This document shows positions 1-11,339 of a stretch of 62,000 bases of DNA, in pieces. The notes beneath the pieces were generated by a model. It made no database searches. It saw only the letters and a program-made list of their open reading frames with translations, and was not told the DNA's origin. This DNA comes from Prorocentrum cordatum (taxonomy: Eukaryota; Sar; Dinophyceae; Prorocentrales; Prorocentraceae): contig CAUYUJ010014171.1 of NCBI GenBank assembly GCA_963575745.1, positions 1,016,186-1,078,185 on the forward strand. Direction: 5' to 3'. The position numbers were made by a program, and so were the translations under genes. Numbering within the stretch: the first letter of the stretch is position 1; the number at the start of each line of letters is the position of its first letter.

Positions 1-59
1 ATCGAATGGATGGCCTACGTCCGACCCCTCATCCTTCCTTCCTCTTTCCTCCTCCCTCT

Positions 60-720
60 CGGAGCTCAGAATTGCAAGGATATCTTAAGTGAAACTAGCC
101 GAAACACCTCCCGCGCGGCATCTCGGAGCTCAGAGTTTCGATGATGTTTCGGGCGAAAGGAGCCAGACCGCCTCGCGCGCGGCATCTCGGAGCCCAGAGT
201 TGAAGATGTATCGGGCGAAACAGGCTGGACAACCTCGCGCGTTTCCCGTTGGGTGGGCATCCTGTCTCGTGATCCTCCCACCTTGTTCATCCTCCTGCCA
301 GCTCCATCCTCCTCCGCCTCCTCCTCTTCCTCCTCCACCGTCTCTTTCTCCCGAACGGAGCCCAGAGTTGCAAGGATATCTCAGGCGTGCTGGGCTGGAC
401 TACTTCGCGCGCGGCATGTCCGAGCTTAGAGTTGGGAGGACGGTTCAAGCGAAACTGGCCAGACCCCTTCGCGCTCGGGGTTCAGAGTTGCAAGGATGTC
501 TCAGGTAGCGCCCAGGCTCTTCCCAGAACATAACTCGGCAAGAGAAGTGTAATCAAACGGTTCGTTTGTCGACCCCTCCTCCACCTCGCGCGCGACATCT
601 CGGAAATTAGAGTTGCCCCGATGTTCAAGGCGATGCAGGGAGGACCACTCCGCGAGCTTCATTTCTCAGCTCAACATTGGAAGGATGTTTCAAGCGGAAC
701 AGGCCAGACCACCTCTCGTA
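60..720. repeat. Degenerate 62-64 bp minisatellite
   Basis: A unit containing CTCGGAGCTCAGAGTTGCAAGGAT followed by a GAAAC-GCCAGACC-CCTCGCGCG segment recurs with the word CAGAGTTG (or a close variant) near 67, 129, 191, 362, 426, 482, 608 and 671. Spacing between adjacent intact copies is 62-64 bp. Two pyrimidine-rich CTC stretches, around 285-350 and 775-870, interrupt or flank the array. Short ORFs across it are by-products of the repeat. Confidence 0.7.
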
Positions 721-900
721 CGCGTTTTGGCACTACCACGTCCCGCTCGCTTTCCAATGGGAGGGAATTCGTTCTCCTGCTCTTCCCGTCCGCCTCCCTC
801 CTCCTGCCAGCTCCCTCTTCCTCCTCCTCTTCCTCCTCCTTCTCCTCGTCCTGCCAGGCCCACTGGGAAGCGCTGAAGTCCCGCTTCCCTCAGTACCTCA

Positions 901-1499
901 ATGAGGGGGTTTACCCTGACATCCCACGCGGTGAGCCAATCCTACAGTCTGCTTTTCGAGTCCTCCAGGGTTGCTACTGACTTCGCTCGAGATACCAATC
1001 TTGTCGAGATGACTTGGGCTGATCCGAGGAACCCGTCTCAACATGCATTGCGAGTTCGCTCCGATCTCCCCTCGAATGTCCGCGAGACGAAGCGGGCATT
1101 CCACCACCTATGGGGGCCTATGAAGACGCTGCTGATGAGGTCGCAGCGTTGGAATCCGCACACCTGCAGGCTCGGCGCCGCCGGGTTCAAGGGCGTGCTG
1201 CGCCACTCCACGGACACCGACGTATGGCACCTGTTCACCTCCAAGAAGGAGACCATGCGCGACGGGGTTGAGTACTACCACTTCGAGGCCAACATCTCCG
1301 AGTGCCAGGACTGGGGCATCTCCGACCAGGAAGTGCACCAGGTTATAGAGCAGGCCAAGGTGGCCGCCAAGCAGCCCACCTTCATTCAGGAATCACTGTC
1401 CAGGACACGAAGACCCTCAGCGACTTCGCCATCTGGAGCCAGCAGAATTGCGAAGGGCAGATCTACTCTGGCGGGCAGGTCGACCCCCACTACGCTTAG
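901..1499 (+). CDS. Hypothetical protein, frame interrupted
   Basis: The frame from 901 reads a complex, non-repetitive protein to about 1390, including WGPMKTLLMRSQRWNPHTCR, LGAAGFKGVLRHS and YYHFEANISECQDWGISD. After the residues QPTFIQ this frame becomes Arg/Ser-rich and repetitive. The +1-shifted frame then gives a natural-looking end, LSDFAIWSQQNCEGQIYSGG followed by QVDPHYA and a TAG at 1497-1499. The simplest reading is one gene with a frameshift, or a very short intron, near 1388. I do not recognise the family. The upstream frame at about 860-980, with residues such as WEALKSRFPQYLNEGVYPD, may be a preceding exon. The true start is not established. Confidence 0.4.
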
Positions 1500-1785
1500 T
1501 AGGAGCTTATCCTCCTCCTCATCATCCTCTGCGTCCTCTGCGTTATCCGCGTCCTCTGCGTTATCGGCCTCTTCTGTTCCTTCCACCGCGTCTTCCTCTT
1601 CGTCCGCTGGTCGCTCTTTCTCCTCGACTTCTTCTTCGCCTCACTACCTGCGTTTACAAACTCAACCTTTCCTCCCTAAGTGTCGCCTCGGGATCGTGCT
1701 CGGCCGACGGGGATCTCGACATCCAAAGGCGCACGTACTCCTGCACTCCTAGGCTTACTGAAGCATAGGACATTCTGGCCCGCCA
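1500..1785. other. Pyrimidine-rich serine-codon tract
   Basis: TCC/TCT/GCG-rich low-complexity DNA that reads as poly-Ser in one frame. No independent gene is visible. Confidence 0.5.
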
Positions 1786-3641
1786 GGAAGCCCATGGACA
1801 TCCTAGAGACCTCACTACCCTTTACCAAGGACATCAAAACCCATCGTCACTTCGGCGATACGATCGAAGTTTGGTTCCAGATATTAACTCATGCTAGCTT
1901 TGATGCCGACAAGACGAGGCGACTTTGGCGTAGAGCCGCAGCTGAGCTCGAATCCAAGACAGCAGGAAACATATGGCGATGCGAATGCACCCCAGTGGCC
2001 ACCGCGATCGCTACCCTGCTGGATGTAGGCTGGAAGCCTTGGGGGCCCTGGGCTTGGGAGAGTGATCTGGGCGAGCGATCTCAGGAACCAAGCTCGGGCG
2101 AGGTGAGGCGGACCTCTCCGATCTTATCGAAACCCCGGCCAAAAACAAGGCACGTTATTTCTAGGCTGCCGCTGCTGCCAACTCGCGGAGAAGGACTGGC
2201 TTGGGGCGAGTGCCAGACCTGTGCGATTTCTAGTTTCTGTTGAGGACGCTGGCCAGGAAGGGCAAGCACGAATGGGGGGGGGATCCTGCGGGCCGCGGCC
2301 ACTGGGACACTGGGAACAGTCGGCCGCGCGCTAGACCCCAAGGATGCGATCTCACCCAGGACAGCTCCTGCAAGAGATGCGGTGAATTGGTTGGGTGCGA
2401 TGTGCATCGCGCGCGGGGCTGCCCCAAGAATGCCGAGCGCTCCAAGGTCTCTGATTTCGCGAGGAGGCGGGCCCTTGAGGATGGGGGGGGGGGGGGGGGG
2501 AGTCTTAGTTTCTGGCTGCGAGGGCTGACGCCGAGCAGCTGGGCCGCCGCCCCCCGCCCCCCACCCTCCCCGAAGGAGACGATTTCCAGACCTTCGGGGG
2601 GGGGGGGGGGGGGGGGGGGGCACGGCGGGCGGTTCTGTCTTCGGAGAGGGGGGCGCCAGCGGGGGGCCTGACGCTCAGGACCCCGCCATGCGCGGGGCGG
2701 CTTGGTCTCGGGTCCCGGGCGGTTTTCAGAAGCCTCAGAGCTGCGGGGAAGTGCGGCCCCAGAGATCTTCAAGCCCACGCAGTCTGCTCCGGCAGCGCGC
2801 CTGGATGGCGCCAATCGGTCAACGGGGGGGGGGGCGATGAGTTTCCTGCAGTTCTTGAAGGCTGCCCCCCCGTTGCGGACGGTGTCTTTGTGGCGGATTC
2901 CATTTGCGCAGCGAAGAACTAAAACGAATTCCGCCTCGGAAATTTTCCGCGGCCCCACCTCGACGCGCGGCGAAGCGTCGGGGATGCGCCGGCAAAACGC
3001 CCGACCAGGGGAGTCGTGCTCGCCAAAGTGGAGAGCCACAGAAAGGTGGGGGACATCAGCGGACAGGGCACTGACCCCTTGTTTTTTCTTTTGAATGATT
3101 TGGTGGATCGCGTTGCGAACCAATGGGCAGGTGGCATTCGTGCGTCTGCAGCTAGAGACAGCAGGTCCCATGCCCGGGCCATTGCTTTCCGGGTCCGTCA
3201 GCACCTGGGCCACAGCTTGCTCGCTTCGATCGAAGCCAACGGGTGCCGGGTGCCCAGGGGGGCCGTTTTGAGACCCAAAAAGCGTGAGATCCAGATTCAG
3301 CTGCTCCTGGCTGTCCACCAACCAGCGCAAGGGATTGGTTCCCAGGTCCGCCGCCACCGTTGCGGAGGATGTGCGCCGCGCAAGTTGGCCGACAAGTGTT
3401 TGGCGACCCCTTGCCGCCAGGGCTCCCCCGCGCCTTGGCCTATCACGAGGAATTTGGGGGCACGGTCCGCCTGGCCTGCGGCTGCGTGGCCGCCCGAGTG
3501 GTCAGGAAGTTAGCAGGTGTCTGCTCTTCCCGGCCCAATCGGCATGGCAGGCGACAGTTGAGGAAAGCGCGGCAAGGGCTGCCCCCAGGTTCCTCAAAGC
3601 TTGCCCAGATGCAAAGGGCCCAGAAGAAGGCCTTGCGTTAG
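1786..3641 (+). mobile_element. LINE ORF2 3' remnant (element A)
   Basis: Two separated segments resemble the C-terminal half of dinoflagellate LINE ORF2 proteins. At about 1840-2090 the frame reads IEVWFQILTHASFD, TRRLWRRAAAELE and ATLLDVGWKPWGPWAWE, the Trp-rich spacer these elements carry between reverse transcriptase and RNase H. At 3360-3641 it reads ALAYHEEFGGTV, ACGCVAARVVRKLAGVC and KARQGLPPGSS, which matches their C-terminal Cys-rich knuckle. The 1.2 kb between them is GC-rich, holds long G runs and shows no continuous frame. It is a dead, eroded copy. Family assignment rests on recognition of these motifs, not on a search. Confidence 0.5.
2483..2620. repeat. Long G homopolymers
   Basis: Runs of 18 G (2483-2500) and 25 G (2596-2620) lie 95 bp apart. 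The lengths are likely unreliable in the assembly. Confidence 0.8.
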
Positions 3642-3710
3642 CCGTTCAACTCTGCCTATGGCTGGAAAGAACAAAACACCCATCGCCACTTCGGCTCATT
3701 CTGTCCTGCT

Positions 3711-4445
3711 GTGAGCAAGGGGGCTTCGGTCTCTCGGACTTTGCTGGGCCTGTTCACGCGCGTCAAATTTCGGACGAATGTTCGGGGTCGAAATCCGGTA
3801 CTGACGCTCTCCTCGGCGACCCACGTGCTTCAGCATCTACGTTCGCTTCGCCCCTGGTACCCCGGAGGCCATCCTGAGGAGACAGATGATGCAGATCAAA
3901 CGCGAACTTCTCCCTCCTGCTTTTTCTACCTCTGCTATTATTGGCGATTTTTACTGTCTGGAACGCGAGGGGGCGCGTCTGCAGATGCCGAATGGCGTTG
4001 GGCGCGCGTCTCGCTGCAGGCAGGCGGCGGCGTTTCTCGATCGCCCCCCTGGACGCTGGGAGATTTCTCAGACTTCCTGTGCGCGTCGGCAAATTTCATT
4101 TCATTCGAACCGCCGACACAATTCCGATTGCAACCCGATTCCGGGCCAACATTTTCTTCGCTAGCGCAATGCTATTATATCCCGGTTGGGTCGCATATAC
4201 CTGAGAACCCCCGCCGCGGACATGTTCGACCTCCGCCCAGGGGCGGGCCTGACTGGGTGATCCCGGACCTCGCGAGACCTTTGGACCATTCCCCAGTTCA
4301 TCTGAGTCTCGTGCCTCTACTGGGACGCCCTGAAAATCCAATCATTCCTGCGCGGATTGCCAGACATTCTCGGTTCTGGGAAATATTGGATGCACAACTT
4401 CATTCAGACGAACTCGCTGACCCGCCCCCCCCCCCCCCTCGATAG
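3711..4445 (+). pseudogene. LINE APE-type endonuclease domain, frameshifted
   Basis: The frame near 3835 reads YVRFAPGTPEAI and RRQMMQIKRELLPPA, then AIIGDFYCLEREGARL. The last matches the GDFN block of APE-type endonucleases, with Tyr in place of Asn. A second frame carries ANFISFEPPTQFRL and later LDHSPVHLSLVPLLGRP, the (S)DHxP catalytic histidine block. This is followed by PIIPARIARHSRFWEIL, a typical post-endonuclease helix. The domain would nick target DNA for target-primed reverse transcription. The switch between frames around 3960-4000 shows it is broken. Confidence 0.65.
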
Positions 4446-4792
4446 GCCCATTGAGATCAAGATTTGGATGCGGCGTGCTTCCGGGAAGACCCGTGCATCT
4501 GTTTCTACCTTGGGAGCCCGCAGTGCCGCCGAGAAAATTTCTTGCCGCGCCAAAATATTGCGAGCCTCTCGAACGGGACTCAGGCGAGCGCGTAGGCAAG
4601 CGCCGCTGACCCGCCCCCCCCCCCCCCCTCGATAGGCCCATTGAGATCAAGATTTGGATGCGGCGTGCTTCCGGGAAGACCCGTGCATCTGTTTCTACCT
4701 TGGGAGCCCGCAGTGCCGCCGAGAAAATTTCTTGCCGCGCCAAAATATTGCGAGCCTCTCGAACGGGACTCAGGCGAGCGCGTAGGCAAGCG
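4415..4792. repeat. Perfect 188-bp tandem duplication
   Basis: Two head-to-tail copies (about 4415-4602 and 4604-4792) appear identical except for the C run, 14 versus 15 residues. They lie inside the linker of LINE element B. The absence of substitutions means a very recent duplication or an assembly artefact seeded by the C run. Confidence 0.9.
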
Positions 4793-4879
4793 CTGTCGGC
4801 ATTTCCCGTGCTGGGGGAGCACTTCGATGGCGACTCCGAACATCGGCATGATCGGCAGGGATTCCATGGCCCCCTTGCC

Positions 4880-6375
4880 TCTCTAATGAGAGAGGTACTC
4901 GCTAATCACGAGGAGAAACTCTCGCGGTCCAAGGTGCCCGTAGACGTTCGGGACTTCCACATTGCCCGAGCGCGCCGACTGGGCAAGGCCTGGAGTGCGC
5001 CCAGGCGACTGATCTGCCTCGCCTCTGCAATTCACTCGGCTGGTCAGATACACGCCAGGCCCAGTACATGCGCCACCGCGCTTGCCGAATATTGGTCGAC
5101 GGTTTTTAGCCCTGGTGCCCCGAACATGGAAAATGCGAGCCGCTTCCTGGATCTGGCTCCGCGGATTACGCGTGATGCTTTCCAGTAGTTTACCACGAGT
5201 GGTCACCAGCGATATCCATGGGTCACTAGACCTACCCAGTTTTCGTACCTTCTTCATTATCGGGTCGACTCTGCCCCTGGCCCTGATGGGCTGCCGCATT
5301 CCGTTTGTCAATGTGGTAATGCAGAAGTGGAGGAGGCATAATATCGGTTCTACCTCTTCATGATGAGTGGGGAGGTCACCCACCCGTCCTTCAATTAATG
5401 CAAGCTGATATCCCCGCCGAAGGGGGGCATTCCCGCCGACAGCCAAGCTGTGACATGCGCCGAAGAGACTCGCCCTCTGGCCCTCAGCGATACCGACCAA
5501 AACCACATGGCCCTCAGCGTGGCCTACCCCCTCAAACCGCTCGCTGCCGAACAACTCCACGGGATCCAACGAGGTTTCTTAGGAAGCCGCAAGATTATCG
5601 ACAACATTTACGACTTCGGAGGTGCACTGGCCCTATGAGGGGTCTTCGATGGCGCAATAGGTGTATGGGGCGCCACCTCTGATCCGAAGGCGGCATTTGC
5701 TTCGGTATTTCACTTTTGGCGAGTTGCGGTATTGACGGCATGCGGGCTACCCAATACTCGGACATCGGCCCTTCGGGTCCTCTACTCCCGAGGTCAGTGC
5801 TGCAAGTTATTGGGCATCAGCGCTTCCCAGGTTTTACTGCTCACCGAGGTATTCGGCAAGGGTGTCCCCATAGTTGTCTCTTGTGGGCTATCGCTATGGA
5901 CCCTCTTCTTCGGGTTCTTGGGCATCTCCAACTTCGGTATCCCTATGTCCCTTCTGCCCTCGTGGATGATCTTTCGGTTGTCGCCCACGACGTCTTCTGG
6001 GCACTCCCTGAGGTTATTTGTAGTTTTCGGGACATTAACCCACTACCAGGCCTAAACCTCAACTGCCGGAAATGCGTGATCAAGATGTTCCGACGCGTGC
6101 CAAGGGACCTCATCGCTGCGAAGTTCGGCGAACATGGCCTGGACATTATTGGTTTTTGCTTTTCTGACGTCGTCACGGCGCTGGGAGTTCCTGTTGGCCT
6201 TGGTGCCAGAGAGCTTGCTTGGCAGAAAGGCAGCAGTAAGCTCCGGAAGAGAGCGATGGAAGTCAAATGTCTCGGGCAAGGGCTAAATACCACTGTCGCC
6301 TATAACAGAAACTGTGTGCCGATTCCCTCATATCTTTCAGTTCTACCCGATCACCAAGAAATCCAAACTGAATGA
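4880..6375 (+). pseudogene. LINE reverse transcriptase, frameshifted
   Basis: Upstream residues RARRLGKAWSAPRRL and ALAEYWSTVFSPGAP belong to the pre-RT linker. At 5251-5292 the frame reads HYRVDSAPGPDGLP, the entry motif of LINE reverse transcriptases. At 5450-5638 it reads DQNHMALSVAYPLKPLAAEQ and HGIQRGFLGSRKIIDNI, corresponding to RT blocks 2-3. At 5826-6375 it reads FTAHRGIRQGCPHSCLL (the RQGxP block) and YVPSALVDDLSVVAHD, where VDD stands for the catalytic YxDD. Blocks lie in different frames, so no functional protein results, although the catalytic Asp pair is still present. Confidence 0.8.
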
Positions 6376-6635
6376 GGAAGAAGCCCATCAGCTACTTCCC
6401 TGCTGCCCGAGACATGCGTTTCCACCAGCGGCGTTGACGCGTCTTCGCGAGCGTGGCCCTCGAGAGTGCTCTAGCTTGGAAAGCATGGGGACAGCGGCGG
6501 TGATGCGCGCTGCTCGCTCGTCGGCAGTATTTGGGCGGCTAACAGGTTATTGTGATATTATTTTGGCAGGAAACATTACAATTTGACATGGAGATGAAAC
6601 CCATACTTTGGTGATTCTACTTTTTCATTACATAC

Positions 6636-6902
6636 TTGGCCCACCCACGCATTATTTTTCAACATCCTCTGCCTGACGATTACCCAGTACGTAAGACCCA
6701 GGGGTTCTTCTATTCTGATCTCCGGAAGCGTCACCACCGTGGAAGCATTCAGGATGTGTTGAAGCCTCGGACCCCAAAGCTTCCGGGCCGCATTTCCGAT
6801 TCCGAGGTGTTCCGAACTTGGTTCTTTCTTAGGAGACTGGAGGCTGTGAAAATCCCAACCTATATCATTACGGCGGTTGACAAGACTTTCTTTAGTGGGT
6901 GA
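6636..6902 (+). CDS. Hypothetical short ORF, 88 aa
   Basis: A complex, non-repetitive 88-residue reading including FQHPLPDDYPVRKTQGFFY and LRRLEAVKIPTYIITAV, ending in TGA. AT content is higher than in the surroundings. Not recognised. It may be an exon or a coding relic, with no supporting neighbour. Confidence 0.25.
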   Translation: MAHPRIIFQHPLPDDYPVRKTQGFFYSDLRKRHHRGSIQDVLKPRTPKLPGRISDSEVFRTWFFLRRLEAVKIPTYIITAVDKTFFSG

Positions 6903-7429
6903 AACACTACTCGGCGCTATCGCCAACCTGTTTCGCCATGTGTCTGGGGTTGTGGGTGCGACGATTGTGACGCGATGCTGCACTATGCGCGTCGTCCCTC
7001 AGTAGTGAGTCTGATACGTCATCATCTGCACTATCTACCCGTGAGCTGGAGTGAATCGCCACATTTTGCTTTAATTACTCATCTCTCTGTTGCCCCCTCT
7101 TCTCCTGTTTTCCTTTCTCATGCTGTCGCCATTGATCTGCTTCACACTGCTTTCCAGCGTTGCCGTGCCCGCCCCTCGTCGGTTGAGCGCGCTCGGCAGC
7201 TTATTCAGGCCCGCCTCCGTGCCTCCGCTCGCCGCTCTCGCATTGTCCGGGCTCTTTGTCGTGCCTAGTTTATGGTTGTGGACTCTTTCGCTTGCCTCCC
7301 CCCTCCGCTTCTTGTCCGCCCGCCCTTCCCTTGCTCATTTCGTGTCCGCTTTCTTTTTTCTTTTCTTCAAGGGGCGCGACTCCTCCTCCTCCTCCTCCTC
7401 CTGCCCCCATGTTCTGCGGACTCTTCCTC

Positions 7430-7981
7430 GTGCTGGAGATCAAGACCAAATTGCTATACGTCTTCCTGGTGATTGATCTGCTGGTGGCAGCGGGCGCGCT
7501 CTGCCGCCCAGTGGCTGGGCGGTTCCAGGATGCTCCGGGCGCTCGGCTTTTTTGATGTGCTGATCTTCTCCAGCTCCGCCAATGCAGCGAGGCTGCCGCG
7601 GTGATAGCAGAGACCTTGTCGAGTCGCGCGGCGGAGCGCATTCGATCTACCTCGACACGCTCTGCGACGGCAGCCCAGATGGTCGACACTTCTTCGGGTG
7701 ACGCGGCGCATTTTCAACGCGCACTACAGGACATGGGCATGAATGCGCCCACTCCGCAAATGGTGGCAGCGGCGCAGCGGTTTCGGCGCATGTGGAGTGC
7801 TCCACGGCGGTGGCGTGCTGCTTCCTCTTTTTCTGACGGCGATGCCGTCGTCGACGCGCTGGCGGTGGTCGGCGGGGTCGTCTTCGTTGACGTTTGCGAC
7901 TCCTCCTCAGCGCCCATGGGCGACACGGAGCTGAAGACAGGCCCCGCGGGGGCGGCGGGCGGCGCCAGCGGTGCAGCCTAG
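7430..7981 (+). CDS. Hypothetical protein region
   Basis: From about 7560 one frame stays open to TAG at 7979-7981. It gives an alpha-helical-looking segment (QLRQCSEAAAVIAETLSSRA, FQRALQDMGMNAPTPQMV, AAAQRFRRMWSAPRR) followed by a Val/Asp-rich stretch and a Gly/Ala tail. Just upstream (7430-7555) another frame reads VLEIKTKLLYVFLVIDLL, which looks like a membrane segment. No ATG is obvious for the second frame, so it could be an exon. Function unknown. Confidence 0.3.
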
Positions 7982-7989
7982 GCGGGCGG

Positions 7990-10130
7990 GATGGGGACTT
8001 CTCCTGCCCCACATTCGAATAGGTGCACGCGTGCGCGCCCGCTAACGTTGTGGCTTCTAGCGTGCACTCAGCATACCATGCACTCAAGGGAGAAAAGGAC
8101 CGCCGCTCTGCTATCTCTCATGTTACCATTGCCGCAGTGCGTTGTAATTTTCAACCCTGACACCCGCAAGTCCAGTTGGTAGCGGAGACCCGCAGGCGCG
8201 ATGAGGCCGACGCCAACGGCCGCAAGTGACCCTGTGAGTGTACCGTCTCTTGGAAGATAGATGGCCCGGTGCACGGGTAAGCAAACCCAGGGAAGCAGTG
8301 ATGCCTCCGCCCCTTCACACCTATGGCTTCCTGGCATTGGGAGTGGAGCGCAGACTCCTGCGTTCTACCGCCCAACTGGGCCAATGCTTGGGTTCGGCTT
8401 GTGCGCAGCAGTGCTAGCCTCCCTCTCGGTAAGTACGCTGCGCGCGCCGAGCGAGGCACAGCTTGTTAATGGTCCGAGGCCCACGGCGCTTGCGCGGCAA
8501 CTGTATCCAGAACGACGGATTTGTTCGGAGGGTCCCCACTTTGTCAGTACTGGGCAATATCATCATCCCCTCCGTGGTCGCCTTGCTCTAGCTTGTCTGC
8601 ATGATGCACAGAGGAGCCGGACAAGATGGAGAAACACCCCATAACCAACTTTATGCCGTCGATGCATGTCGTTGTCCCGACTACGGATTGTAGTTGGCCA
8701 AACACGCATCCGACGAGTGCTGCAGACACCGCGTCCAGCTGCAGCCAGTACGACGGCAACGCCACTCCATTGCTCATTGGGTTCTCCGTCCCATCTTCAC
8801 TGTCAGCCACGTAGGCAACTTCGACCCGCCGTGTTTCGTATGTTTCTGCTTCTGATTCGTCCTCGAGGCGGACTTCGACGGCGACTTCATTACTGTCTTC
8901 ACCGACCCTCTTCCAGCATGAGACGTTCAGACATACCACTGGCACCTACCGCTGTCGCGCCGGCTGCTGCCTGGACGCTTTGTCGCAGATTCTTCCTCCA
9001 GGGACCTGCGCACTACGCTATGGGCGGCTTTGCCTACGACCACTGTTCAGCGCTACAGTGGGCGCGCAGCCCGCTCACCCACTCAACAAGGCAGCATTGT
9101 TGGGTGCGATTGACAGGCAATCGGGACAGAGCTGCGCCATTCACCTGACAACAGGACCTGTTGTCCCGCGCGCTGGCGCACGCTGCGCGCCCAGGAGCTC
9201 TGTCGCACGATGCACGGGGTGCGTGGCTTCAGGCGCGCTGACGAATTTGTCGTGCCTTTGTCAGCAGAATCGCGTTTACGCATTTTGCTGCGCCGTTCGG
9301 TCCAGGCACGCGGCCGCGCGGCAACCTGCGCGCCCTCTGCCGCGTCAGCTTCGGATAGAGAAGAGTGTGCGGGTGCCCCGTCAGTTGCAGCTGCCCTATC
9401 ATTCAAGAATTGCTGGTGGGAAGCACGCCCGCGCATTGTCAGCGCGCGACGGCGCTGGCTTTGCGGCGCGCGCCGCTTGCGTACATCCGCGCGCTGTTCG
9501 GCGCGCCAGGGGCATCGTCTACGCCTGGCCGGCGAGGCAGCTGTGCGAGTACGGGGCGCTATGCATTGGCACGCACACGCATTATGCCATGCGCGCGCTG
9601 AGGCATTGTGTGTGCCTGGTGGTGCCGGCGCGCGCGCGGTGCTGCGCCCGCGCGCACTGCGTCGTGCAGCGCACGCTGGGCATCGGTGTAGTCAGTTGTG
9701 CACCGGAGCGCGCGCGGAGGCAGACGCATGCCTCGCCTTGGCGCAATCATGCGTTGTGCTATGCACGCCGGGGCACCGCCGTGCCTGGCCGCGAGCCTTC
9801 GCGCGCAGGATGGCATATTTTCAAGCTCATTTACGTCTGGCCATGCTCGGCTCCAACCACTTCTCCGAGTGCCTGTTGGCACCGGTGTTGGTTTCCTTCG
9901 ACCGCGCTGAGGCCACAACCGGCCATGTCACACGGGATTCAGCTCACAGGAAGACCTTCCGCGAGCCGCGTCAGCCGGCATGCGGTTCCAGCCCGCATGT
10001 TTGTTTTTTTTCCCAACCATCCTGTGGTGTTGGGTCCTCGTTTTGAAGAGACAGCGCCCCGCGTTCCTCTACTCTTCTCTCCTCCTTCCCCTTTTCCCTC
10101 CCCTCCCCTCCTCGCCTTTACTTTTCGCAT
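7990..10130. other. No recognised gene
   Basis: GC-rich sequence, with long stretches of alternating CG and GC steps from 9150 to 9800. The CGCG richness and scarcity of TAA produce overlapping long ORFs in several frames. None carries a motif I recognise. It ends in a pyrimidine tract at 10060-10130. Confidence 0.4.
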
Positions 10131-10143
10131 GTCTCTGTTTTGA

Positions 10144-11325
10144 CACACCCCTCAAACGCTTCGTGGCCCCATAGGGAGCTCCACCGAAGACCCCAATGGC
10201 AGGGTTCGCATGGCGGCCCCGCCCCATGTCAGCACACCTCTCACACGCTTCGTGGCCCCATAGGGAGCTCCACCGAAGGCCCCAGTGGCAGGGTTCGCAT
10301 GGCGGCTCCGCCTCATTTCGGCACACCCCTCGCACGCGTCGTGGCCCCATAGGGAGCTCCACTGCAGGCCTCAGCGGCAGGGTTCGCATGGCGGCGTCGC
10401 CTCCATTTCGGCACACCCCTCACACGTCTCGTGGTCCCGTAGGGAGCTCCACCGAAGGCCCCAGTGGCAGGGTTCGCATGGCGGCCCCGCCCCATGTCGG
10501 CACACCCCTCACACGCTTCGTGGCCCCACGGGGAGCTCCACCGAAGGCCCCAGTGGCAAGTTTCGCTTGGCGTCCCCGCCCCATGTCGGCACACCCCTCA
10601 AACGATTCATGGCCCCATAGGGAGCTCCACCGAAAGCTCCAGCAGCAGGGTTCGCATGGCGGCCCCGCCCTATTTCGGCACACCCCTCACAAGTTTCGTG
10701 GCCCCAGATGGAGCTCCACCGAAGGCCCCAGTGGCAGGCTTCGCATGGCGGCCCCGCCCCATGTCGGCACACCCCTCACACGCTTCGTGGCCACACAGGG
10801 AGCTCCACCGAAAGCTCCAGCAGCAGGGTTCGCATGGCGGCCCCGCCCTATTTCGGCACACCCCTGACAAGTTTCGTGGCCCCATAGGGAGCTCCACCGA
10901 AGGCCCCAGTAGCAGGGTTCGCATGGCGGCCCCGCCTCATTTCGGCACACCCTCACAAGTTTCGTGGCCCCACAGGGAGCTCCACCGAAGGGCCCAGTGG
11001 CAGGGTTCGCATGGCGGCCCCGCCTCATTTCGGCACACCCCCCGTACTCGTCGTGGCCCCATAGGGAGCTCCACTGCAGGCCTCAGCGGCGGGGTTCATA
11101 TGGCGGCGGCGCCTCCATTTCGGCACACCCCTCACACGCCTCGCGGCCCCGTAGGGAGCTACACCTAAGGCCCCAGTGGCAGGGTTCGTACGCCTTCCTC
11201 TGCCTATTTTGGCACACCACTCACATGTTTCGTGGCCTATAGTGAGCTCCGCCGAAGGCCCCAGTGGCAGCGCCCGCATGCGTCCCCCAGCCCACTTCGG
11301 CACACCCCGCACACGTTTCGGGGTT
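10144..11325. repeat. 89-bp tandem satellite, about 13 copies
   Basis: The unit runs CGTGGCCCCATAGGGAGCTC, CACCGAAGGCCCCAGTGGCA, GGGTTCGCATGGCGGCCCCG, then a CC-ATTTCGGCACACCCCTCACACG-type end. The GTGGCCCC word recurs near 10161, 10251, 10340, 10430, 10519, 10608, 10698, 10787, 10876, 10965, 11054, 11142 and 11232. Copies diverge at the right end. Overlapping ORFs of up to 234 codons on both strands are consequences of a unit poor in stop codons and are not called as genes. Confidence 0.95.
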
Positions 11326-11339
11326 CCCATCCGCATTGC

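Larger units (their letters stand above)
3660..6380 (+). mobile_element. Decayed LINE (element B): EN, linker, RT
   Basis: A plus-strand non-LTR retrotransposon remnant. Endonuclease motifs lie at 3840-4440, a linker at 4440-5190 and reverse-transcriptase motifs at 5250-6380, with the frame changing several times. It starts within about 60 bp of the end of element A. No RNase H or C-terminal knuckle is visible downstream, so the 3' end appears lost. The element is broken by frameshifts, stops and an internal tandem duplication. Confidence 0.75.

Noticed and set aside
2230-3357. 375-codon minus-strand ORF
   Set aside because: Low-complexity and overlaps G-run repeats and the plus-strand LINE remnant; no motif.
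10196-11168. Repeat protein of 223-234 aa encoded by the 89-bp satellite
   Set aside because: The unit is not a multiple of three and both strands are open, so the ORFs follow from the repeat; no start context or conservation of one frame.
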